This document shows positions 17,617 to 26,325 of a stretch of DNA of 64,000 nucleotides, piece after piece (position 1 is the first letter of the stretch; every line of letters starts with the position of its first letter). A program made the position numbers and the translations under genes. The stretch spans positions 226,011-290,010 of the forward strand of contig JADGDG010000001.1 of NCBI GenBank assembly GCA_016744995.1, in the 5' to 3' direction. A model generated the notes under the pieces. It saw nothing but the letters and a program-made list of their open reading frames with translations. It did not search any database and had not been told where the DNA came from. The stretch is from Gammaproteobacteria bacterium (GTDB lineage Bacteria > Pseudomonadota > Gammaproteobacteria > GRL18).

Positions 17617-18743
17617 ATCAAAAACTCTTTCCAAAAACCAAATTCATTTTTGAATTCAGGAAGATACCAATTATTTTTTTTATCTTTTTTCCATATATCT
17701 AGATTTCTATGTGACTCAGCAATATCAAAAAATTCATCTCCAGATATTTTCAGGTAGCTACAAAACGTTTTAATTTCTTTATAAGGTATTGCCTCTGTTG
17801 TATCTCTTAAGTACTCTGCAGCTTCTTTTCTTGTCATTCTTCCTTCACGAATTTCAATTGCTAAATTATCCCAAAGTTTTGTCAGACCAAATTTGTACCA
17901 TTTCATAAAGTGGTGAACGACTCTAAAATCACAGTCAACTCCCACAAAAGGATGTAAACCTAATACCGGGTTTTCCGCCCATTCAAATCCAACTGATTGA
18001 GATTTTTTAGCGATATCTTCCGGCTCCCACTCCATGTACATACCTAAAAACAAGTTTTCAATACCCGCTTGATTTAATACTTGTTCCTCTGGCATTGTAT
18101 AACTTTGTAATTTATTAAGAGGTAAATTATCGCTGACCCAGTCTTCAGCAAAAGTACCATTAGTCACGCCATATTTTTTTATCCAATCATAATCCATGTT
18201 GAATTTGTTTCTATCTTTTTTGCTGCCACCGTATTCCAGCGCTGAGTTCTCTGCCCAGACAATCAACTTTATGTCATAGCGTAATGCTGTTTTAATAATA
18301 GTTGACCACATGATCATGTGTTCAACAAGTGATGGATTTCCCATTTTTTTAAATGATTCGAGCATAAATTCAGAATCAACTTGTGGGTTTACTGTGAAAT
18401 CAATATGATCAACACCCAAATTGATTAGGTTATCTAGATTTTTTTTACCCAGCTCAGTCCTATATTGGCATCTTATTGTTATAGCTAAAGGTTTCATACC
18501 TCGTTGCAACATACTATAAACTTGCCAGGTGCTATCTTTTCCACCACTGACTGGGATCAGACAATCATAATCACCCTTTCCCCTATAACTATCCAAAATT
18601 GCATCAAGTTGTTTGCGCCTTAATTCCCAGTCAATTTCTTCTTTTTTCTCTTTAAAGCCCAGACAACCACCGCAAACACCCTCTTCATTTAGATGTATCC
18701 CTGGACGACTGGTCGGCATTATGCATTGTTTACAATATTTCAT
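17613..18743 (-). CDS. N-acetyl sugar amidotransferase (PseA/WbpG family)
   Basis: A 376-residue PP-loop enzyme. Two Cys pairs at the N-terminus (C4, C7, C24, C27) look like a small zinc site, and PVSGGKDS at 64-71 is the ATP-binding loop. It matches the WbpG/PseA/LegG group that converts acetamido groups of sugars to acetamidino groups with ATP and ammonia. In Pseudomonas the homologue works with HisH- and HisF-like partners, which are not present in the window. The AsnB-like neighbours contain glutaminase domains and might fill that role. ATGA-type overlaps on both sides show strong coupling. Confidence 0.88.
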   Translation of the reverse strand: MKYCKQCIMPTSRPGIHLNEEGVCGGCLGFKEKKEEIDWELRRKQLDAILDSYRGKGDYDCLIPVSGGKDSTWQVYSMLQRGMKPLAITIRCQYRTELGKKNLDNLINLGVDHIDFTVNPQVDSEFMLESFKKMGNPSLVEHMIMWSTIIKTALRYDIKLIVWAENSALEYGGSKKDRNKFNMDYDWIKKYGVTNGTFAEDWVSDNLPLNKLQSYTMPEEQVLNQAGIENLFLGMYMEWEPEDIAKKSQSVGFEWAENPVLGLHPFVGVDCDFRVVHHFMKWYKFGLTKLWDNLAIEIREGRMTRKEAAEYLRDTTEAIPYKEIKTFCSYLKISGDEFFDIAESHRNLDIWKKDKKNNWYLPEFKNEFGFWKEFLI

Positions 18744-19369
18744 TCTCTTTCTCCAATTTTTTTACTTGGAGTCCCAACTATTATATTATTTGGCTGATAC
18801 TCAACATTCCTTAGAAAAGATTGTGCTCCAACAACACAACCGTCACCTAAGCTAACATTTTTTGCAATCATAACACTTGCTGCAAGCCAGCAATCATTAC
18901 CGATAATAATTTCTCCATAGGTATGATTTTGTTCTCGAATTAACTCTTCTTTTGCAGTACCATGCTCAGAAGATTGAAAATAAACATGTCCAGAAATTAA
19001 ACAATTTTTTCCAATTGAAATATCTACACCACAATTAAATACGCAAAATGGGCCGATTCCACTACCTTCTCCTATTGTCAAAACTGAATTATTTGCAGCA
19101 ACAAAACGACAATCATTATCAATGCTAACGTTATCACAAATAATTATTTTTCCATTTTCACGATTTCTCAAGTCAACATTACCCAAGAAATTAACATTAT
19201 CACCAATTATAATATATTCTGATTTACCTCTGATTTTAAGCTTTGGAACACCTTCGCAATAAAAATTCTTTCCAACACTGACCCCATACAGTTTAAGTAT
19301 CCACCTGATGACAAAGCTATGAACAAACCAATATTTTTTATTAGTAATTAAAGCAAGAAAATCAAACAT
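18740..19369 (-). CDS. Hexapeptide-repeat acyltransferase
   Basis: A 209-residue left-handed beta-helix protein with repeats such as IIIGDNVNF, IIICDNVSID, LTIGEGSGIG and ISIGKNCLIS, then EIIIGNDCWLAASVMIAKNV and IIVGTPSKKIGERE near the end. It is most like sugar O-acetyltransferases of the WbbJ/maltose acetyltransferase group. An SSEHGT segment near residue 130 supplies a candidate catalytic His. It overlaps the AsnB-like gene before it by 8 nt and the PseA-like gene after it by 4 nt. It may O-acetylate the nonulosonate; the acceptor is unknown. Confidence 0.85.
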   Translation of the reverse strand: MFDFLALITNKKYWFVHSFVIRWILKLYGVSVGKNFYCEGVPKLKIRGKSEYIIIGDNVNFLGNVDLRNRENGKIIICDNVSIDNDCRFVAANNSVLTIGEGSGIGPFCVFNCGVDISIGKNCLISGHVYFQSSEHGTAKEELIREQNHTYGEIIIGNDCWLAASVMIAKNVSLGDGCVVGAQSFLRNVEYQPNNIIVGTPSKKIGERE

Positions 19370-21029
19370 TTTTTATTCCATAACGATTCGCCCAATCATT
19401 AAATACCATATTTTTATAGGCTGAACGATTATATTTTCCCGTTTTATCCCACTCAAACCATTTATTTATTGGAGCAGAAAAACCTCTTTTATCTGTTCTT
19501 TGTGCAATTTCAAGCGGAATAAATTTTTTGGACACTTCTTTTAAGATCCATTTAGTTATGCCATTTTTTATTTTATATTTTGAAGATACAGAAAAGGCAA
19601 ATTGCATGAGTCTATAATCTAAAAAAGGTGAGCGATTTTCAATACTAAAAGCCATATTAACTCTATCACTCATTTGTAATAAAACCTGCATGGTACTATA
19701 AAAATCATTCAACCCCATAAAGTGAACAATATCTTCGCTCATATGTTCATAATATTTTGAAAGTGTCTCATCAAGATAACGATTTACCTTTTCGTTATAA
19801 GGATTTTCACAACGAGTAACCAGTTTTGCATAACGATTAGATGCTGAGCCGTAATATTTCCCAATTAAAAAAGAATATTGCTTCATTGCTTCCAGGTTAT
19901 GTATTTGCTCATCATGATGCAATAAGTGGTAGCGATGATAGCCTGCAAACATTTCATCAGCTCCTTCACCACTCATAATAATTTTCATTTCATCTTTTTT
20001 AGCTCTTTCAAGCAACATCCATAAAGTAAAACTTGTCCATGTACAGGGGGTGTCAAGATAATAAGCAATGTCATCTTTGGTACGTAAAAAATCTTCTTTT
20101 GTTGGCTGCACAATAACAAGTTCTTTGTTAATTTGTTTAGCAACTAGCTTTGCATAATCCAGTTCATCAAAATCGCTATATTCATAATGTGCAGTATAGA
20201 TATGTTCAGGTTTAGCAATACAGGCAATCAAAGCACTATCTACGCCGCCACTAACAAAGGCAGCATGTTGATGGGCGCTGTTTTTTGTTCTTAAGAGTAT
20301 AGAATCTTCGACTAATTCACATAAATCATGGATAATTTGATTTTCATCATCTGGTATTTCAATTAAATTATTCCAAACCTTCCAATAATCATATATTTTG
20401 TAATTATTCGAGTTAGCCTTAATGTATTCACCCGGTTCAAGTTGGAAAATATTTTTAAAGAGCGTTTCTTTGCCTACAGTGAACTCATAAGCCTCATAAG
20501 AAGTAGCTTCTTGGTTAAACTCTCCATCAATAAGTGTCAATAGTGCTTTCATTTCACTGGCAAAAGCAAAATAATCTTTCCCCTGGGTATAATAGAGTGG
20601 CTTTTCCCCTGATTTATCTCGGACAATTATCGTTTCATGATTATTTTTATTATAAATAGCAAATGCATACATGCCATTGTGTTTTGCAAATGATTCAATA
20701 CCATTTTCAATATAACTTACTAAGGCTGTTTCTGTATCAGAGTCTGTCTGAAAAGTGTATTTGCCCTTAAGCGAAGATTTTATACTATCATGATTATATA
20801 TTTCGCCATTATAAACAATGGCATATCGGTTGCTGGCATCATTAACGGGAATTTTATGATCCTTGTCATCAATAATCTTAAGACGCACCATGCCCAGCGT
20901 TGCGTCATCATAAGTTTCCAGACCATATTGATCCGGCCCTCTGTGACGTATAGCCATGAGCATTTTTTTTACAATTTCATTTGAATCATAATTTTTATTT
21001 TTTGAAATAAAACCAGCAATCCCACACAT
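19362..21029 (-). CDS. Asparagine synthase (glutamine-hydrolysing)-like amidotransferase 2
   Basis: A 555-residue second AsnB homologue, shorter than the first by about 70 residues. It keeps Cys2 (MCGIAGFIS), RHRGPDQ, YNGEIYNH and the PP-loop SGGVDS (260-265), then the synthase-domain motif MSGEGADEMFAGYHRY. It is therefore likely to hydrolyse glutamine and adenylate a carboxylate. The two copies are diverged rather than a recent duplication, so they probably have different substrates, for example one uronate and one nonulosonate carboxyl. It is 3 nt from the upstream dehydrogenase-like gene. Confidence 0.9.
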   Translation of the reverse strand: MCGIAGFISKNKNYDSNEIVKKMLMAIRHRGPDQYGLETYDDATLGMVRLKIIDDKDHKIPVNDASNRYAIVYNGEIYNHDSIKSSLKGKYTFQTDSDTETALVSYIENGIESFAKHNGMYAFAIYNKNNHETIIVRDKSGEKPLYYTQGKDYFAFASEMKALLTLIDGEFNQEATSYEAYEFTVGKETLFKNIFQLEPGEYIKANSNNYKIYDYWKVWNNLIEIPDDENQIIHDLCELVEDSILLRTKNSAHQHAAFVSGGVDSALIACIAKPEHIYTAHYEYSDFDELDYAKLVAKQINKELVIVQPTKEDFLRTKDDIAYYLDTPCTWTSFTLWMLLERAKKDEMKIIMSGEGADEMFAGYHRYHLLHHDEQIHNLEAMKQYSFLIGKYYGSASNRYAKLVTRCENPYNEKVNRYLDETLSKYYEHMSEDIVHFMGLNDFYSTMQVLLQMSDRVNMAFSIENRSPFLDYRLMQFAFSVSSKYKIKNGITKWILKEVSKKFIPLEIAQRTDKRGFSAPINKWFEWDKTGKYNRSAYKNMVFNDWANRYGIKNV

Positions 21030-21032
21030 TAT

Positions 21033-22331
21033 TTAATTAACCTTACTTAGATTTCCATCACCAAAACAATGATAGACAGGACCATTTTTATAATCAAAAT
21101 CTTTAAAAAAACCTGTATTATCAAAAATATATTTTGAATTGAGAAATCCAATATCTTGTAATTTCTTTTGTGTAAAGAACTTATATTCTTCACAGAGGCT
21201 CATGACAATAACAGCCTGAGATTTAATTTTATCTTTTTCATAATTTAAATACTGGCAGTAAGGTAATACTTCCTTTATTTCTTCTCTGCTGAAGTTTTCA
21301 TCATGAATTGCAATACTGATATTATTATTATGTAAGTATTCAGCCAGTATCATTGAGGGAGACAAACTAATATCTTTTAGACTATTGTAGGAAGCTAAAC
21401 CAAGGATTGTGACATTGTTGATGTTCTTTCTTTTTAATAACTCAACATAATAAAATAAAAAAGAGATATTTACAGTACCAGCTTCTTTTAGAAGTGTTAA
21501 GAATTCTTCATCACTCCCCATAAGTAGATTTTTTATAGCTTGTTCTGATTTGTAGTCAACATTACTCACACCCAATGTATTCTCATGGAAGGATATATTT
21601 TTCAGAAGAATTTTAGATAATGAGTTAATATCTGTGTCGGGATATGAAATCGAAAGCTGATTAAAAAATGCAATGATTGTATGTTCTAATGATGTTTTTG
21701 CATTCTCATAAATTTCTGCCTCTTTAATCGAGGGTAATTGTTCCACCTCAAGTTTTAATAAATTTAGAAACTCACTTGTTGTATCAATAGCCTTATCTGA
21801 ATTTCCAGAAATAACTCGGTATTTATTATTTAATAAAAAATTTTCAATAGTCCAGTCGTTTCTAAAAACAGAACTAATCATTATATTGATCTTATTTTCT
21901 TCTAACTTAGTTATAAAACTCTGCTCAATACTACCCGGTTTTCCAGCTGACTGAAAAATAATCAAACTCTCAGAGAGTTTATTTCTATTGCTGATAAAAA
22001 CATCAGCCAGTTTGGAATAGTCCATTGATGATGTAGAAGGAAATGAGATAATGTGTACCTGATTAGCAAACATAGCTTCAACATTTTTACACAGGGTTAT
22101 TTTTTCCAGGTCAAACGATGGAATTTGTCCATTCTTCGACCAACTGTTTTGCTGTTCCTTACCCGGATATGTTTGGTTAAAGAGTTCATCCAGGCGTTTG
22201 ATATTAAAATCATGGATATATGCTAAAAAACCATTTTCCTGCAATTTCAAAATAGAGGTATAACCTAAATATCCAATACCCCATATAGAAACTGCTTTAT
22301 TTTTCAGTAAATTATGAAGAAAGTTTTCCAT
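21033..22331 (-). CDS. UDP-sugar dehydrogenase-like protein lacking the catalytic Cys
   Basis: A 432-residue protein with the three-part layout of UDP-glucose/UDP-ManNAc dehydrogenases. It has an N-terminal Rossmann motif WGIGYLG (17-23), a middle helical part with EAEIYENAKTSLEHTIIAFFNQL near residue 203, and a C-terminal TILGLASYNSLKDISLSPSMILAEYL that mirrors the family's VLGLAxKxxTDDxRxSP motif. The GGxC motif with its nucleophilic Cys is absent; no Cys lies in the expected region (about 250-275). The Lys of the EAELxKYxxN motif is also replaced. It is probably not a four-electron oxidoreductase: it may be a reductase, an epimerase or a non-catalytic protein. Confidence 0.75.
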   Translation of the reverse strand: MENFLHNLLKNKAVSIWGIGYLGYTSILKLQENGFLAYIHDFNIKRLDELFNQTYPGKEQQNSWSKNGQIPSFDLEKITLCKNVEAMFANQVHIISFPSTSSMDYSKLADVFISNRNKLSESLIIFQSAGKPGSIEQSFITKLEENKINIMISSVFRNDWTIENFLLNNKYRVISGNSDKAIDTTSEFLNLLKLEVEQLPSIKEAEIYENAKTSLEHTIIAFFNQLSISYPDTDINSLSKILLKNISFHENTLGVSNVDYKSEQAIKNLLMGSDEEFLTLLKEAGTVNISFLFYYVELLKRKNINNVTILGLASYNSLKDISLSPSMILAEYLHNNNISIAIHDENFSREEIKEVLPYCQYLNYEKDKIKSQAVIVMSLCEEYKFFTQKKLQDIGFLNSKYIFDNTGFFKDFDYKNGPVYHCFGDGNLSKVN

Positions 22332-22362
22332 TTTATTCTACTTTTTATTTGTTGTTTGATTG

Positions 22363-23496
22363 TTATTCTAACAAACGATTAATTGTATTTACGACGTACT
22401 CAACTTCGCCATCCGTCATCGCTGAACACATGGGTATCGAAACAATTGATTTAAAAACCTTATCTGCAACCACATATTTTTCCATATCGACTCGATCTTT
22501 ATAATAAGTGTGCAGATGAAGTGGGATAAAATGGACACTGCTACCAATATTTGATTCTTTTAAACTATCAATAAATTCATCTCTACTGATTGAATCAGGC
22601 AATTTAATATAGAATAAATGGTAGATATGATAATGTTCATTTGAGTCAATACCAAATTCTAATTTTTTAGATAAATGCTTCCGGTAATAGCGTGCAATTT
22701 CTCTTCTTCTAGCATTCATTTGATCCAGGCGCTTCAACTGAATAACGCCAAGTGCTGCATGAACACTGTCGAGGTTTGTTTTATAACCTATTTCTTCGAT
22801 ATCATAAAACCATCGCCCAGCTTTCTCATAACGTTTAAAGGCTTCTTTATTAATGCCAAAATAACTGAGTTTTCGAATTTTTTCTATCAACTCTTCATTT
22901 TTTGAAACAGCAGCGCCACCTTCACCCATTGCCAGATTTTTTGTGGCATAGAAACTAAAGCAGGTTATATCTGAAAAATTGCCAATTTTTTGTTCATTAT
23001 ATTTTGTGCCAATTGCATGTGCTGCATCTTCAATCACTTTTAAGTCATATTTTTTAGCTAACTTACTTAAAGCCTGCATATCACATGGATAACCCGCCAT
23101 ATGAACAGGAATAATTGCTTTTGTCTTATCTGTAATTAATTTTTCAGCTTTTTCTACATCAATATTAAGACTGTCTTCATCAATATCACATAAAACAACT
23201 TTTGCACCAATCCAGTCAACAACTTGTGCCGTTGCAGCAAATGTCCAGGTGGGAACAATGACTTCATCTCCCTCTTTAATGCCAAGAGCAAGCAATGCCA
23301 AATAAAGTGCCGAGGTACATGAATTAAGCCCTATTGTATACAAGGGTTCTTCATTTTGTAGATAAGCAGACAGCTTTTCTTCAAATTCGGTCACTTTGGG
23401 TCCTGTGGTTAACCAGCCAGATTTAATAACTTCCACGACTTCTGATATTTCTTCATCTGTAATATCTGGCTTTGCAAGAGGTATAAAATTGTTCAT
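22363..23496 (-). CDS. DegT/DnrJ/EryC1/StrS-family sugar aminotransferase (SpsC/PseC-like)
   Basis: A 377-residue PLP-dependent nucleotide-sugar aminotransferase. IPLAKPDITDEEI at the start, GLNSCTSALYLAL near 60, VPTWTFAATAQ near 88, EDAAHAIGT near 160 and SFYATKNLAMGEGGA near 190, with the PLP Lys, are all family signatures. It aminates a 4-keto sugar, as PseC, LegC and SpsC do before acetylation and hydrolysis. The 4-keto substrate requires a dehydratase that is not obvious in the window. It overlaps the downstream radical SAM gene by 4 nt. Confidence 0.92.
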   Translation of the reverse strand: MNNFIPLAKPDITDEEISEVVEVIKSGWLTTGPKVTEFEEKLSAYLQNEEPLYTIGLNSCTSALYLALLALGIKEGDEVIVPTWTFAATAQVVDWIGAKVVLCDIDEDSLNIDVEKAEKLITDKTKAIIPVHMAGYPCDMQALSKLAKKYDLKVIEDAAHAIGTKYNEQKIGNFSDITCFSFYATKNLAMGEGGAAVSKNEELIEKIRKLSYFGINKEAFKRYEKAGRWFYDIEEIGYKTNLDSVHAALGVIQLKRLDQMNARRREIARYYRKHLSKKLEFGIDSNEHYHIYHLFYIKLPDSISRDEFIDSLKESNIGSSVHFIPLHLHTYYKDRVDMEKYVVADKVFKSIVSIPMCSAMTDGEVEYVVNTINRLLE

Positions 23497-24353
23497 TTTT
23501 CTACGACACTCCCCGTATCCTGGTTACCAATTTCCGGATACCAGCTATCACATTTACTGCATACTGGATCAGTTAATTTTTGTAATCGATGTTCTTCACG
23601 CAAATTTTTATACTTCTCACTATGCCATATTTCTTTTAATGTATTGATATTGGCATTTCCCATACCATCACTATCCCAGTCATGATTGCATCTGGCAATA
23701 ATACCATTATCATAGACCAGCATTTCATAAATTGGCATAACACAGGGCTTTCGCTCTTTTCTTGGGTTCACTAGTGAACCAAAATTACCATCCGTCGAGT
23801 GTTCCTCATAAATTCTGACTCTATCGACCTTATGTTCCCATATATCAATAAACTCCTGACACATTTCTTCTGTTGTTTCAGGCGTTTTTACCATTGAAAC
23901 CTGTGTTCTTACCCGACCATCGTTGTATTCAAGAAATTTTAGAATTTTCGCTTCAATTTTATGGTATTTTGCCGGGAGTCTTGTTTCATTGAAGCGCTCT
24001 GGAACATCAATACTAAAGGATAAAAAATCGAGACCATTTACAATTGCAGCAAACTTATCTGGATTTAGAACAGTCGCATTTGTTGCCATTTGTACATCTT
24101 TGAACTTCCCTGCAATATAATTCAACATATCATTAAAATTTGGATGCAGCATACTTTCACCACGACGATGAAGCACAAAAATTGTTTCCGGGAATGGTTC
24201 AGCCTCATCAATGATCTTCTTAAAAAGATCAATATTCATATATCCAATAAGCTCATTGACATAATGCCTTGGGCAATAGGTACATTTCAAATTACAATCA
24301 CTGACCAGCTCAATTTCCACCCTTTGAGGAAAATCAGGTGCTGTGTAAATCAT
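23493..24353 (-). CDS. Radical SAM/SPASM domain protein
   Basis: A 286-residue radical SAM enzyme. The start chosen is the ATG at 24353 (MIYTAPDFPQRVEIEL), because the upstream in-frame extension to 24425 lies inside the SpsF-like gene and is not domain-like. CNLKCTYC near residue 22 binds the 4Fe-4S cluster with SAM. The C-terminal third has Cys residues in SPASM arrangement (CVMPIYEMLVYDNGIIARC, then CSKC) for auxiliary clusters. SPASM enzymes modify peptides or sugars, for example by dehydrogenation or epimerisation. Its place between an SpsF-like and a DegT gene points to a nucleotide-sugar or nonulosonate substrate. Confidence 0.85.
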   Translation of the reverse strand: MIYTAPDFPQRVEIELVSDCNLKCTYCPRHYVNELIGYMNIDLFKKIIDEAEPFPETIFVLHRRGESMLHPNFNDMLNYIAGKFKDVQMATNATVLNPDKFAAIVNGLDFLSFSIDVPERFNETRLPAKYHKIEAKILKFLEYNDGRVRTQVSMVKTPETTEEMCQEFIDIWEHKVDRVRIYEEHSTDGNFGSLVNPRKERKPCVMPIYEMLVYDNGIIARCNHDWDSDGMGNANINTLKEIWHSEKYKNLREEHRLQKLTDPVCSKCDSWYPEIGNQDTGSVVEK

Positions 24354-25035
24354 GTTTATACTCCATTCTAATGGCATCAATAACCTGATGGCTGGTAAAA
24401 TTAAAGCCATGCAGGTAATTAGCAACTTTGTTTGCTATTATTAGATCAGCAGGATAGTCAACAGTTAATGAAAAACCTGATAAATCATCTGGGTTCATGT
24501 TCAAATCAACTTCTTTGACTACAAAATCTTTTTTATTTTGCCTGATATATTGTGTGACATGCTCTCTGTCAGCTTGAGTTAAGTTTTTACTTTGGATTTG
24601 CTTTAATGTTTTTTTGTGAAAAACTTCGGATGTAAACCCATTCAATGAGTTTTTTGTCACCATATAATCAATGTTGCTTTCTAGCTCACACTTAGCAAGC
24701 ATTTCATCAATCGCTGTAATATCAACAAATGGGGAATCACCACAAACTCTACAGATGAGTTTAGCATTAAAAAAATCTGAGGCATCAATATACCTCTTTA
24801 AAACATTATTCAAATCACCTCTGAATACAGGTATTCCTTTATTGATACATAATTCATACAATTGATTATCACTCACATCATCGGAGGTTATTATTGCGAT
24901 TTTATCAGCAATTTTTGACTCTCTACAGCGATGATAGACATATTCGACTAAAGAATAATCTGCTATGCCTGCCAGCATTTTTTCAGGAAAGCGCGACGAT
25001 GATAATCGGCATTGAATTAAAATTGACTTGTTCAT
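24334..25035 (-). CDS. SpsF-like cytidylyltransferase
   Basis: A 233-residue protein of the SpsF/COG1861 family, distant relatives of CMP-Kdo synthetase. IQCRLSSSRFPEKML at the start is the nucleotide-binding loop, and VFRGDLNNVLKRY and RVCGDSPFVD supply the metal-site region. In the Bacillus spore-coat operon spsF sits with spsC, D, E and G, and the same set is present here, so it is the best candidate for activating the nonulosonic acid as its CMP derivative. A second cytidylyltransferase of KdsB type lies at 1778-2551. Which one serves the NeuB product needs biochemical evidence. Confidence 0.83.
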   Translation of the reverse strand: MNKSILIQCRLSSSRFPEKMLAGIADYSLVEYVYHRCRESKIADKIAIITSDDVSDNQLYELCINKGIPVFRGDLNNVLKRYIDASDFFNAKLICRVCGDSPFVDITAIDEMLAKCELESNIDYMVTKNSLNGFTSEVFHKKTLKQIQSKNLTQADREHVTQYIRQNKKDFVVKEVDLNMNPDDLSGFSLTVDYPADLIIANKVANYLHGFNFTSHQVIDAIRMEYKHDLHST

Positions 25036-25072
25036 TAATTATATCTTTAAGAATAAGATGTATACAATTATC

Positions 25073-26176
25073 TCATATCTCTGATGGTGCTTTTCCAGGC
25101 GACACAAAGTAGAAATTTTTTCTTGATGCATCTAAAAGATCCTCTTCTTCAAAGCTATTAAAATTCCTATTTTTAAAAAAAGTAGCTAATTCACTGGGTT
25201 CAAAAGTTGAGCTCAAATCAAAATTATCATAGCTTGTCAGTGCTATATCAGTGTTTATTGAGTCTGGGAATTTATTTAAGTTATCAACGTAATTTTGAAT
25301 AACATTTTTTGGAATCTCAACAAAAGAATGTGAGTTCATGAATATATCAATATTATCGTTAAATCCTTCTATTTGCCAAGGAGTAATACAGAAGATTTCA
25401 AGATTGTCATCATCAGAAAATTTAATATCACTTAGATCTTTAAGATTTCTGTAATCAAAAACGGATGCACCATAGATTGCCTTAAGATATTGTGTTCCAA
25501 CATAAAGGTTTGGAACAATATCGAGATATAAAACTTTTCTAATATTTCTATAATTTTCAAGTAATAGGTGTATATTTGCGCCAAATCCACCTCCAATTTC
25601 AAATACTGAAAATGCATTATCAAATCTTATAAATTTGGCCAAATTATCATGCTGCTCTAAAAGATTTAGATAATGAGTGGAATACTCATTATCATCTATT
25701 GTTGCTTTTTTCAAACAACCACCTAGAAGTGAATAGGGTAATTTATATTTCTCAAGTAAATATCTGGTTTTTTCTTTAATATTAAGAATTTCTTGAATAT
25801 ATAGTTGATTTGCGTTTGCATAATTATTCGTTAGTTTTACTTGTGGTTCAAAAATCATTTTTAATGGGTACTGTTTTGTTAACCAGATAAATATGTTTTT
25901 TATCTCAGAACTGTAGATATTTCTAATATCTGTAAGCATACTATCTGTATAGCTGAGACCTATAGTATTTGATGATCCTCTGAAGTTTTCAATACCATAA
26001 CGTTTTAGTTCTTTTGCAGTGTTTTTAGCTTTTCTAGCCCAATAGGGTCCAGGGTTATATAAAGAAAGCTGTTTTTCTGAGTCTAAAAGCATTAAATCTA
26101 AAAGCTCAAAGTCATCTTTTAATTTGGTTTTTCCCTCTGCTGTCACAGATGAAATAGAATTTCTTTTAGTACTCAT
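25073..26176 (-). CDS. Putative sugar O-methyltransferase
   Basis: A 367-residue protein resembling the putative sugar O-methyltransferase family found in glycan loci. FEIGGGFGANIHLLL (around residues 197-211) is the SAM-binding glycine-rich motif I, followed by KVLYLDIVPNL with the acidic residue for the ribose. The N-terminal ~150 residues (YNPGPYWARKAKNTAKEL and following) form a family-specific helical part. It appears to be the first gene of the long minus-strand operon, with 37 nt to the SpsF-like gene. It probably methylates a sugar hydroxyl of the same glycan. Confidence 0.78.
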   Translation of the reverse strand: MSTKRNSISSVTAEGKTKLKDDFELLDLMLLDSEKQLSLYNPGPYWARKAKNTAKELKRYGIENFRGSSNTIGLSYTDSMLTDIRNIYSSEIKNIFIWLTKQYPLKMIFEPQVKLTNNYANANQLYIQEILNIKEKTRYLLEKYKLPYSLLGGCLKKATIDDNEYSTHYLNLLEQHDNLAKFIRFDNAFSVFEIGGGFGANIHLLLENYRNIRKVLYLDIVPNLYVGTQYLKAIYGASVFDYRNLKDLSDIKFSDDDNLEIFCITPWQIEGFNDNIDIFMNSHSFVEIPKNVIQNYVDNLNKFPDSINTDIALTSYDNFDLSSTFEPSELATFFKNRNFNSFEEEDLLDASRKNFYFVSPGKAPSEI

Positions 26177-26325
26177 ATTGATTCTCTTAACTAGTTTTTA
26201 ATATCTAGCATAATTAGTTCAGGATAATTAGAAACCTATTCACCCTTTAAATAGCATTTTACTTCAAAAATGAGTTGTTAACCAATACTTCTATTAACTA
26301 GTTAACTCCAAACATCAAAAAAATC

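Noticed and set aside
24354..24425. N-terminal extension of the radical SAM protein to an upstream ATG
   Set aside because: It lies inside the SpsF-like gene, is hydrophobic and not domain-like; the ATG at 24353 fits better.
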